This document shows positions 17,005 to 23,486 of a stretch of 41,612 nucleotides of DNA, piece after piece. Below the pieces are notes generated by a model. That model searched no databases. It was not told the origin of the DNA and saw only the letters and a list, made by a program, of their open reading frames with translations. A program made the position numbers and the translations under genes. Origin of the DNA: Desulfuromonas sp. (GTDB taxonomy: Bacteria; Desulfobacterota; Desulfuromonadia; Desulfuromonadales; Geothermobacteraceae). Location of the stretch: NCBI GenBank assembly GCA_002868905.1, contig PKUA01000061.1, positions 1 through 41,612 on the forward strand, in the 5' to 3' direction. The stretch's first letter is position 1. Each line of letters begins with the position of its first letter.

Positions 17005-17823
17005 TTGCATCCGCCTCTGCCGGATCAACCGCTGAACAGGAATCGACAGGTCGGGGGACGACGGCAGAAACCGAAGACCGAACAGGGACGCGGCCGCTGG
17101 ATCAGGTCTGTTCCGCTCGGCCGCAGCGAACGTCCCACCGATCTTGATCTGCGAAGTTCACTGCTGGCTCATGCCGCTCACCGGGACCGCTCCGCCCCTC
17201 CGGGGCCCCTGAAAGCTGCAAGCCTCCGAAAAAAAATCCGGGCGCTGCCGCAGAGACAGTCGGTGCTGCTGCTGGTGGACGCATCCGACTCGATGGGGGA
17301 TGAGTCCACGGTTCGGATGCGGGTCGCCAAAGGGGTCGCGCTCGCCCTGCTCGATCGTGCCTACGTCAACCGTTTTCGGGTCGGCATGATCGTCTTCCGC
17401 GAACGCGATGCGGATCGCGTCCTCGCGCCCACCAACAGCGTCGAACTCGCTCGCACCAAGCTGCGCAGGCTCGGTATCGGCGGAGCGACGCCGTTGGCAG
17501 CCGGAATCGAGCTCGCCATCAAAACTCTCAAACAGGAGCGGATCAAGCACCCCGGCAGTGATCCGCTCCTGGTCATCCTCTCGGATGGCGAAGCGAATGT
17601 ACCGTTAACCCCGGGAGAGGATGTCCTTGCCGAGGTGATCGCTTTCGGGCGACTATTGCGACAGGAAGGAATCTCTTCGCTGATGATCAATACCGGCTCG
17701 TCCAGCCAGGGATCAACCCTGTTGCGCCGCTTGACGAAGGCGGCTGGGGGTGACTACAGTCAGATGAACGGCCTGACGCCGGGCGCGATCCTCGACCTCG
17801 TCAATGACCGGCCTGACACCTGA
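17005..17823 (+). CDS. VWA-domain chelatase part (ChlD-like), -1 frame relative to the AAA+ part
   Basis: A 272-aa open frame from a TTG start; without the TTG the frame is open from 16966. It holds a basic, Pro/Arg-rich linker (GGRRQKPKTEQGRGRWIRS), then a von Willebrand A domain with an intact MIDAS site: DASDS at 92-96, Thr162 in GGATPLAAG and Asp194 in LSDGEAN. Basic linker plus VWA is what follows the AAA+ domain in single-chain cobaltochelatase-like proteins, so this is best read as the C-terminal half of a 667-aa product made by frameshifting at A9. Separate initiation at TTG, with AGAGG about 11 bases upstream and coupling to the preceding stop, is possible. The domain binds the I-type ring and the porphyrin-binding subunit. 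No CobN/ChlH is in the window. Confidence 0.85.
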   Translation: MHPPLPDQPLNRNRQVGGRRQKPKTEQGRGRWIRSVPLGRSERPTDLDLRSSLLAHAAHRDRSAPPGPLKAASLRKKIRALPQRQSVLLLVDASDSMGDESTVRMRVAKGVALALLDRAYVNRFRVGMIVFRERDADRVLAPTNSVELARTKLRRLGIGGATPLAAGIELAIKTLKQERIKHPGSDPLLVILSDGEANVPLTPGEDVLAEVIAFGRLLRQEGISSLMINTGSSSQGSTLLRRLTKAAGGDYSQMNGLTPGAILDLVNDRPDT

Positions 17824-17841
17824 CCGCCGGAAGGAGATCTG

Positions 17842-18150
17842 ATGCCACGTTGTAAAACCAGCCGCCAGGTTCATGTACCGGCGACGCCGGACAATTGGGA
17901 AGAGTTATGCCACGGCTGTGGCGAGTGCTGCTTTGAAAAGGTCATCAGTCCCGGCGGTCGCCTCGTCACCACCAAGATCTCCTGCCGCTATCTCGACGTC
18001 GTCAGCAGACAATGCAACGTCTATCCGAAGCGTTTCGACACCGAACCGACCTGCCTGAAATTGACACCCGAACTGGTGTCCGGCGCGACCTGGTTGCCCG
18101 AGTCCTGCGGCTACGTCAAATGGCTGGAGGAACAGGCAAATCACTTATGA
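17842..18150 (+). CDS. YkgJ/UPF0260-type cysteine cluster protein
   Basis: A 102-aa cytoplasmic protein with a family-typical cysteine set: CHGCGECC at residues 23-30, then Cys48 in KISCRYLD, Cys58 in RQCNVYPKR and later single cysteines including ESCGYVKW. These resemble the CxGCGxCC proteins (YcgN/YkgJ, Zn/Fe-chelating family), which bind a metal or Fe-S cluster; their function is unsettled. AAGGAG seven bases before the ATG gives a strong start. It lies 18 bp after the VWA gene and is likely in the same operon, which ends at the terminator near 18300. Confidence 0.85.
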   Translation: MPRCKTSRQVHVPATPDNWEELCHGCGECCFEKVISPGGRLVTTKISCRYLDVVSRQCNVYPKRFDTEPTCLKLTPELVSGATWLPESCGYVKWLEEQANHL

Positions 18151-18295
18151 ATAGCCACATCTCCGGCCAGCGTCAGCCGCTATGTTTCACCGGCCTGCCT
18201 TAAGCAGCGAATCTATAGGTGAAAATCCCGAAAAATCGACTTCCGGATATTTTTGGCAACCCTCTTGCAATTTAAACAGTCTGCCATAGACAACT

Positions 18296-18338
18296 TGGCC
18301 TCGGAGCTTCCCCTCCTTTGCTCCGGGGCCACTTTTTT
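18296..18338 (+). terminator. intrinsic terminator after the chelatase operon
   Basis: A 12-bp stem (TGGCCTCGGAGC at 18296-18307 with GCTCCGGGGCCA at 18320-18331, one G-U pair) with a 12-base loop, followed by C and six T (18333-18338). It lies about 145 bases after the YkgJ-type gene and about 65 bases before the transporter gene, separating the two transcription units. Confidence 0.9.
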
Positions 18339-18404
18339 CTCCAACCAGTCAATCGCGACTGAATTTCTGTAAAAATTCCGGCCCGCTCTGCTATAGTCCC
18401 TCCC

Positions 18405-19706
18405 ATGAAGAGCACGTCGCCAACAACGACAGCATCACCGGACAACCACAGGTTCTGGCGGCCCTGGTGTCTTTACGACTGGGCGAACTCCGCCTTCGCG
18501 ACGGTGATTCTTTCAGCCCTGTTCCCGGTCTACTTCGCTGCCCTCGTACCGGAGGGGGGCCTCACGATTCCGGGTTTGGGCAAACCGATTCCCGCCGCGT
18601 CGCTCTGGGGATATACCGTTGCCGGCTCCCTGCTCGTCATCGCCCTGTTCGCACCGCACGTCGGCGCCTGGGCCGACCGCCGCGGATGGCAGAAACGGTT
18701 GTTCATCCTGCTGACTTGCAGCGGCGCCATCTGCACCCTCGGTCTCGGACTTCCTTTCAGTGCGACGTTAGGTCCGGCGATGCTGCTGTTCATGGCCGGC
18801 AATTTCTCCTTCGCCGGCGCCAACGTGTTTTACAATGCCTACCTTCCCGTGCTGGCCAAGCCGGAAGAGTTCGATCTGCTCTCCTCACGCGGCTTCGCCC
18901 TCGGCTACATCGGCGGCGGGGTGATGCTGGCCATCGCCTTCGGGCTGATCCTCGGGTTGCCGCGCAGCGGTCTGGCAACGATCGGCGAGGCAACCCGCTT
19001 CGGCTTTCTTCTGACCGGTATCTGGTGGTTTTCCTTTGCCCTGCCGGCCATGCGTCACCTGCCCGCTATCGCACCGCAGAACGTTCCGGCCCGGAATTAC
19101 TCGGCCGTTTTCAGGGAACTCCTCCGCTATCCGGACCTGTTTCGCTTCCTGATCGCCTTTCTCTGTTTCAACGACGGGGTGCAGACGGTGATCGCCGTAG
19201 CTGCCGTGTTCGCAAAAACCGAGCTCAACCTCGACCAGGGGAGTATCCTCGGTTGCTTCCTGCTGATCCAGTTCCTCTCCTGGCCCGGCACCCTCGCCTT
19301 CAACCGGGTGACCGGAAAGCTCGGGCAGAAAAAGGCCCTGATCATCGGCATTTCAATGTTCACCGGGATCACCGTTTATGCTTATTTCATGCACCATGCC
19401 TGGCAGTTCTGGTTACTCGGGATTTGTGTGGCCTTGATTCTCGGTGGTTGCCAGGCGATCAGCCGCTCCCTGTTTGCCCAATTCGTTCCACCGGCGCGCC
19501 AGAGCGAATTCTTCGGCTTCTACGCCATCAGCAACAAGTTCGCCTCGATTGGTGGTCCGATCCTTTTCGCCCTGGTCGGTCACCTGACCGGCTCCACACG
19601 ACTCGCCACCCTCGCCCTGGCGAGCCTGTTCATCATCGGCATGCTGATCCTGGCCGGTGTCGACGTTCAGCGCGGGCGTCAGGCCGCACTTGCCCCTCCG
19701 TCCTGA
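18405..19706 (+). CDS. MFS transporter, Atg22/UMF1-like
   Basis: A 433-aa inner-membrane protein with about 12 predicted helices. The opening LYDWANSAFATVILSALFPVYF is the hallmark of the Atg22/UMF1-like MFS group. Other conserved pieces are ADRRGWQKR (loop 2-3, the MFS A-motif equivalent), GNFSFAGANVFYNAYLP, SRGFALGYIGGG and GGCQAISRSLFAQFVPPARQSEFFGFY. Bacterial members are uncharacterised; the yeast relative exports amino acids from the vacuole. The ATG at 18405 has a pyrimidine-rich upstream sequence rather than a ribosome site, so initiation may be weak or leaderless. The gene converges on the small DUF1559-motif gene, 24 bp away. Confidence 0.9.
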   Translation: MKSTSPTTTASPDNHRFWRPWCLYDWANSAFATVILSALFPVYFAALVPEGGLTIPGLGKPIPAASLWGYTVAGSLLVIALFAPHVGAWADRRGWQKRLFILLTCSGAICTLGLGLPFSATLGPAMLLFMAGNFSFAGANVFYNAYLPVLAKPEEFDLLSSRGFALGYIGGGVMLAIAFGLILGLPRSGLATIGEATRFGFLLTGIWWFSFALPAMRHLPAIAPQNVPARNYSAVFRELLRYPDLFRFLIAFLCFNDGVQTVIAVAAVFAKTELNLDQGSILGCFLLIQFLSWPGTLAFNRVTGKLGQKKALIIGISMFTGITVYAYFMHHAWQFWLLGICVALILGGCQAISRSLFAQFVPPARQSEFFGFYAISNKFASIGGPILFALVGHLTGSTRLATLALASLFIIGMLILAGVDVQRGRQAALAPPS

Positions 19707-19730
19707 ATCAGAGTTCCTTGATGACCGTGG

Positions 19731-20231
19731 CTACTTCTCCCCCTTTTCCACTTTCCACTCATAGTCCACGTTCCCGCCCTTCTTGCCGTCCTTACCATAC
19801 TTTGTCGCGGGTTCCGGGTTGGCCGCAGTCCCGATCTGGTGGAGGTTATTGCTCGATTCTGATTTGGCTGCTGCCTCTCGAACCTTTTGCACGGCAGGAA
19901 GCAGCAATCCGGCCTCTTCACCCGTATCGCCACCTTGAACCCTGCCCGGTGATGACGGAGTAGGCGGGACTGCCGTACCCATCTGCTTCAGGTTGTTACT
20001 CGACTGGGATTTTGCCGCAGCCTCACGAACCTTTTGGACAGCCGGGAGCAACAATGCGGCTTCCTCTTCGGTCTCACCACTCTTGACCTTCTGGCTGCTG
20101 GGCGGTTCAGTCTCACGATCGGTCGACTCGCCTTTGATGTCGCCGATTTTCATATACCCCGACGCATACACCCCACCGGCGGCCAGAAGTATGATCAAAA
20201 GCGTTATCAAACTGACATTGTGTGATTTCAT
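19731..20231 (-). CDS. small anchored protein with two DUF1559-like LLLPAVQKVREAA motifs
   Basis: A 166-aa protein. An N-terminal hydrophobic segment (LITLLIILLAAGGVYASG, residues 8-25) is a membrane anchor or signal peptide. Two repeats follow, at residues 51-87 and 101-136, each containing EEA-LLLPAVQKVREAAAKS, then SSNNL, Q-G-TA. This string is nearly identical to the segment that follows the prepilin helix in planctomycete DUF1559 proteins (LLLPAVQxxREAARR...NNLKQIGLA). Here it is separated from any prepilin cleavage site and duplicated, and the rest of DUF1559 is absent. The tail (KYGKDGKKGGNVDYEWKVEKGEK) is very polar. AGAGGA seven bases upstream sets the ATG at 20231. A -10 TATAAT lies at 20287-20292. 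No function can be named. Confidence 0.75.
   Translation of the reverse strand: MKSHNVSLITLLIILLAAGGVYASGYMKIGDIKGESTDRETEPPSSQKVKSGETEEEAALLLPAVQKVREAAAKSQSSNNLKQMGTAVPPTPSSPGRVQGGDTGEEAGLLLPAVQKVREAAAKSESSNNLHQIGTAANPEPATKYGKDGKKGGNVDYEWKVEKGEK
19824..19931 (-). repeat. second copy of the internal 36-residue repeat
   Basis: Encodes residues 101-136 of the small anchored protein (GDTGEEAG to QIGTA). It matches the first copy at most amino-acid positions, but many codons differ by synonymous changes, so the duplication is old and has been kept at the protein level. Confidence 0.8.
19971..20081 (-). repeat. first copy of the internal 37-residue repeat
   Basis: Encodes residues 51-87 (SGETEEEA to QMGTA) of the small anchored protein, with the core LLLPAVQKVREAAAKS identical to the second copy. 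The two copies are separated by a 13-residue Pro/Ser/Gly linker. Confidence 0.8.
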
Positions 20232-20624
20232 GGCGTTATCCTCTAAAAAACAGCTTGGTGATGGAACTTTGTGGTCCATAACTCTCATTATACGCCCATC
20301 CAGCAAAAGGCGATCAAAAGCGTCTCATTTTTCCATTTTCCAGGTATCCCGAACCAGAAAACGGCTCGACTGGGTTGGTTAGAAAGGTTGACAATGACAA
20401 CGTCGAGCGATTACGTTTCTATTCCATAGTGATTGCACTTCCAGGACCGATTGACCGGTTTCCCAGAACGCATGGCTGGCTCACAACCTGTCAGGGCAGG
20501 AATACCCGGTCTGCCTGGTCTGCCCAGATGAAACATCGCAACAGAATTCAATGGCTGGAACACTAGATTCGGCCCCTCTACGCGTCCCGGAACAACGGGA
20601 CGGGGCCTTTGTCGGGAGGAACCA
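20232..20624. other. divergent intergenic region with stem-loops upstream of the LRR lipoprotein
   Basis: Holds the leaders of two divergent genes. On the minus strand TATAAT at 20287-20292 is a good -10 box for the small anchored protein; the best -35 (TTGATC, 20312-20317) has a long 19-base spacer. On the plus strand several stems precede the LRR lipoprotein, the clearest being CGTCCCG (20583-20589) with CGGGACG (20596-20602) just ahead of the ribosome site GGAGG (20615-20619). I looked for a c-di-GMP (GEMM) aptamer and did not find its conserved blocks. Confidence 0.45.
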
Positions 20625-22421
20625 ATGGTAAGATTCTTTATTTCCCTGTTTCTACTCATCACCTTGCTCGGCTGCAGTGGCGGTGGCAACAACGACGACA
20701 ACGGTAACGACGCAAACAATAACGATCAGGGCAACGACACCGTCCAGGTCGACGTCGACAACGATGGCATGTCCCTGGCCCAGGGGGACTGCAACGACGA
20801 GAACGACAGCATTTACCCCGGTGCGACCGAGATCTGCAGCGACGGCATCGACCAGGACTGCGACGGCGAAGACCTGGAATGCCCACCCGACCCGGACGAC
20901 GTCGACGATGACCAAGACGGCGTCACCGAAAACCAGGGAGACTGCGATGATACCGACGCATCCATCCACCCCGGTGCGACGGAGATCTGTGGCGACACGA
21001 TCGACCAGGACTGCAACGGTACCGACCTGGAATGTCCACTCGACCCGAACGGCATTGATGATGATCTAGATGGTATGACCGAAAATCAGGGGGACTGCGA
21101 CGACACCGACGCATCCATCCACCCCGGCGCGGCGGAGATCTGCGGCGACACGATTGACCAGGACTGCGACCAGTTCGACACCGAATGTGAGTCCGACACC
21201 AACGAGATCGACGACGACGGAGACGGCATCACCGAAAACCAGGGGGACTGCGACGACACCGACATCTCCATCTACCCTGGCGCGGACGAGGTCTGCGAAG
21301 ACGAAATCGACCAGGATTGCGACGGCGAAGACCAGGACTGCGACGACCCGGTCATCCCGGTTGACGGTGACGGTGACGGCATCGCCAGGGTTCACGGCGA
21401 CTGCAACGACCAGGACAACTCGATCTTCCCGGGTGCACCGGAGACCTGCGGGGACGGCATCGACCAGGACTGCAACGGCTCCGACCAGGCCTGCCCCGAC
21501 GACGTCGATAACGACGGGGACGGCATCACCGAAAACCAGGGTGACTGCGACGACACCGACTCCACCATCTATCCCGGCGCTGAAGAGATCTGCGAGGACA
21601 CGATTGACCAGGACTGCGACCTGGCCGATATCGAGTGCCCCGTTGATCCGAACGACGTCGACGATGACCTGGACGGCATCACCGAAAACCAGGGTGACTG
21701 CGACGACACCGACTCCACCATCTATCCGGGTGCGGACGAAATCTGCGAAGACAGCATCGACCAGGACTGCGACGGGAATGACGAGGACTGCCCCTCGACC
21801 GCTGACCTCTTCGTTGATCAGAACCTGGCCGACTGCGTCATCGCAGCCCAGGCGACGACCCCCAACGGCCTGCTGAGCGAAATCACCAGTCTCAGCTGCG
21901 TCAACAAAGGGATTTCAAACTTGAGCGGCCTCGAGAACCTGGACCTGATCTCCCTCGACCTGAGCATTAACAACATCAGCAGCCTGGCCAGCATGGTGAG
22001 CCAGACCAACCTGCAATCACTGAACCTCGCAGAGAACAACATTTCCAGTCCGCACGTCTCTTACCTGCAGGGGCTGACCCAGATGGTCGAACTCGATCTC
22101 TCCTACAACCCCATGACCAACGGTGGCGGACAGTACCTGTTGCCGATGTCGAACCTGACCACCCTGGCGGTCAACGGCATCGTCATGGCCGATTTTCTCA
22201 GCGTCGGCATGGACCCAGGCGACATCTCGCAGATCCAGAATCTTTCCACCCTGGAGATCGAAAACTGCAGCGTCATCACCTTGGACATCCTGGAAGATGT
22301 CAGTTCATTGACGACGCTATACGCCGCCGACAACTGCATCTCCGACTGGACACCAGTCGATCACGTCCCGAATGTCTACGGGCAAGGTTCCCAGGGAAAT
22401 CTCTTGGATTGTCTTTTCTAA
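20625..22421 (+). CDS. lipoprotein with seven MopE-like metal-binding repeats and an LRR domain
   Basis: A 598-aa lipoprotein: signal peptide with lipobox LLGC (Cys17), then an Asn/Asp-rich spacer. Seven repeats (about residues 43-390) have the pattern DxDxDGxxxxxGDCxDxxxxIxPGAxExCxDxIDQDC, matching the putative metal-binding MopE-type repeat. The Asp-rich loops look like calcium-binding loops, and the paired Cys probably form disulfides. The C-terminal third (about 395-598) is leucine-rich-repeat-like, with units such as LISLDLSINNISSL, LQSLNLAENNISS and MVELDLSYNPM, a fold used for protein binding. It is likely an outer-membrane or surface protein. GGAGG is five to six bases before the ATG. 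It resembles the CAP lipoprotein at 23.5-26 kb in its repeats. Confidence 0.88.
   Translation: MVRFFISLFLLITLLGCSGGGNNDDNGNDANNNDQGNDTVQVDVDNDGMSLAQGDCNDENDSIYPGATEICSDGIDQDCDGEDLECPPDPDDVDDDQDGVTENQGDCDDTDASIHPGATEICGDTIDQDCNGTDLECPLDPNGIDDDLDGMTENQGDCDDTDASIHPGAAEICGDTIDQDCDQFDTECESDTNEIDDDGDGITENQGDCDDTDISIYPGADEVCEDEIDQDCDGEDQDCDDPVIPVDGDGDGIARVHGDCNDQDNSIFPGAPETCGDGIDQDCNGSDQACPDDVDNDGDGITENQGDCDDTDSTIYPGAEEICEDTIDQDCDLADIECPVDPNDVDDDLDGITENQGDCDDTDSTIYPGADEICEDSIDQDCDGNDEDCPSTADLFVDQNLADCVIAAQATTPNGLLSEITSLSCVNKGISNLSGLENLDLISLDLSINNISSLASMVSQTNLQSLNLAENNISSPHVSYLQGLTQMVELDLSYNPMTNGGGQYLLPMSNLTTLAVNGIVMADFLSVGMDPGDISQIQNLSTLEIENCSVITLDILEDVSSLTTLYAADNCISDWTPVDHVPNVYGQGSQGNLLDCLF
20751..21794 (+). 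repeat. seven tandem MopE-like repeats (LRR lipoprotein)
   Basis: DNA encoding seven units of roughly 45-55 residues. Each contains GDCxDxxxxIxPGAxExC and IDQDC. Some neighbouring units are nearly identical in DNA (for example the segments beginning near 21519 and 21681), pointing to recent duplication or gene conversion. Confidence 0.85.
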
Positions 22422-22434
22422 GGAAGATCGATAA

Positions 22435-22465
22435 AGGGGACTGGCTCCAAATGTGCCTTTCCCCT
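22435..22465 (+). repeat. REP-like hairpin between the LRR lipoprotein and yefM
   Basis: AGGGGA (22435-22440) pairs with TCCCCT (22460-22465), and inside them GGC pairs with GCC, giving a stem with a two-by-two internal loop around GGGGACTGGCTCC. GGGGACTGGCTCC-type hairpins resemble the repetitive extragenic palindromes I recall from related genomes. It could also slow transcription after the lipoprotein gene, but there is no T-tract. Confidence 0.35.
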
Positions 22466-22560
22466 GAGTTCAACGGGTGCGTCAGGATCAGGCTCCTGAG
22501 TCGTCATTTAAGGTTTGTCAGGACCGAGGTCTTGAGACAAGTATTTGTGTGGTTTTCATA

Positions 22561-22609
22561 TTGACATGGACCCCAATACAGCGTACGCTTTATCGTACGC
22601 TGTATTGGG
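22561..22609 (+). promoter_or_regulatory. yefM-yoeB promoter overlapping a perfect palindromic operator
   Basis: TTGACA at 22561-22566 is a consensus -35; 17 bases later TACGCT at 22584-22589 can serve as -10. The -10 lies within a perfect inverted repeat: CCCAATACAGCGTACG (22572-22587), six-base spacer, CGTACGCTGTATTGGG (22594-22609). Each arm contains CGTACG. This fits autorepression by the antitoxin or the toxin-antitoxin complex, as in other YefM/YoeB systems. The ribosome site GGAGG (22608-22612) overlaps the end of the right arm. Confidence 0.85.
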
Positions 22610-22619
22610 AGGTGTAGAT

Positions 22620-22862
22620 ATGACAACAATTACTGCAACAGAAGCAAGAAAAAACCTTTATAAGCTGCTTGACGAAGTTTCTGAATCACATGAGCCAATT
22701 CAGATTACGGGTAAGCGCAACACAGCTGTTTTGATTTCTGAAGATGACTGGAGAGCTGTTCAAGAGACTCTTTATCTTCACTCTGTCCCTGGTATGACAG
22801 ATTCCATCCGCGAGGGCATGAAGACAACTGTTGAGGAATGCGACGAGGATCTTGACTGGTGA
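22620..22862 (+). CDS. yefM: YefM/Phd family antitoxin
   Basis: An 80-aa antitoxin of a type II system. The N-terminal MTTITATEARKNLYKLLDEVSESHEPIQITGKRNTAVLIS is a textbook YefM/Phd DNA-binding and dimerisation domain; the acidic C-terminus (TTVEECDEDLDW) is the part expected to wrap the toxin. GGAGG seven bases upstream fixes the ATG at 22620. Its stop overlaps the toxin GTG start by three bases, so the two are translationally coupled. Upstream is a perfect palindrome, the likely operator. Codon use is more AT-rich than the neighbours, which suggests horizontal acquisition. Confidence 0.92.
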   Translation: MTTITATEARKNLYKLLDEVSESHEPIQITGKRNTAVLISEDDWRAVQETLYLHSVPGMTDSIREGMKTTVEECDEDLDW

Positions 22863-23122
22863 CTTGGCGGATCGTTTATACCAAGCAGGCTCAAAAGGAT
22901 GCTAAAAAAATATCATCAGCAGGACTTAAGCCAAAGGCTCAAAAACAGTTAGGCCTTCTTTCAGAGAACCCTTTTCAGAGTCCCCCACCATACGAGAAGT
23001 TGGTAGGTGATTTGGCCGGGGCTTACTCGCGCCGGATCAATATCAAACATCGACTTGTTTACCAGGCGCTAGAAGACACCAGAACAGTTAAGGTGCTCAG
23101 GATGTGGACGCATTATGAATAG
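22859..23122 (+). CDS. yoeB: YoeB/Txe family mRNA-interferase toxin
   Basis: An 87-aa toxin of the YoeB/Txe (RelE-fold) group, a ribosome-dependent mRNA endonuclease. The family landmarks are present: PPYEKLVGDLAGAYSRRI (Glu and Arg-Arg region), KHRLVYQA, and the C-terminal catalytic THY in MWTHYE. It starts with GTG at 22859 within the overlap GTGA with the antitoxin stop. It is intact, so presumably functional. The rest of the sequence to 23487 has no gene. Confidence 0.92.
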   Translation: MTWRIVYTKQAQKDAKKISSAGLKPKAQKQLGLLSENPFQSPPPYEKLVGDLAGAYSRRINIKHRLVYQALEDTRTVKVLRMWTHYE

Positions 23123-23364
23123 ATTGATGAAAACTTCGGATAGCAAATAGTGTCTCAGTTGCACGGATCTGACACTCAAGCCCCAAACATGACATCCATA
23201 CCTTCCACCACTGTCCCAAATATACAAAATTCCTGGACACCCCGCATCTGACACACGACTGACCGGATTTCCCACAAGTCATTCCAGCGACAATTCCTAA
23301 ATTTCCTAAGGACATCTAATACGCCATTTCTTTTCTGTCACCCCCGTCCCGGCTGAAATGGCCC
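23123..23364. other. gene-free stretch after yoeB
   Basis: No open frame with a ribosome site and no recognisable element was found. With the hairpin and trailer up to 23486 this makes 364 bases without a gene between the plus-strand toxin and the end of the minus-strand CAP lipoprotein. Confidence 0.5.
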
Positions 23365-23411
23365 ACAACAGAAAAGGGACCGGCAATGAAAACCGATCCC
23401 TTCTCTGTTGT
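23365..23411 (-). terminator. long hairpin downstream of the CAP lipoprotein
   Basis: Nineteen-base arms (23365-23383 and 23393-23411) with a nine-base loop. On the plus strand there are two A-C type mismatches. On the minus strand both become G-U pairs, so the RNA of the CAP gene can pair along the whole arm. That asymmetry suggests selection for the minus-strand transcript. It starts about 75 bases after the stop at 23487. There is no clear T-tract beyond the stem. Confidence 0.55.
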
Positions 23412-23486
23412 CTCTTACGGCCGGGCATTTTTAACTCAACCCGGTTGTTTTCGGTGGGCAATCGCCCTGGCAAGCTACCTTTGGTG

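Noticed and set aside
18147-18203. An 18-codon open frame overlapping the end of the YkgJ-type gene
   Set aside because: No ribosome site and no recognisable content; it is probably chance.
18467-19963. A 498-codon arginine/proline-rich open frame across the transporter gene
   Set aside because: It is the out-of-frame reading of the Atg22-like gene, with no family features and no ribosome site.
20400-20624. c-di-GMP or cGAMP (GEMM) riboswitch ahead of the MopE-repeat lipoprotein
   Set aside because: Stem-loops exist, but the conserved GEMM blocks (for example GACGCAAAGCC and the GGTAGC-type arm) are absent.
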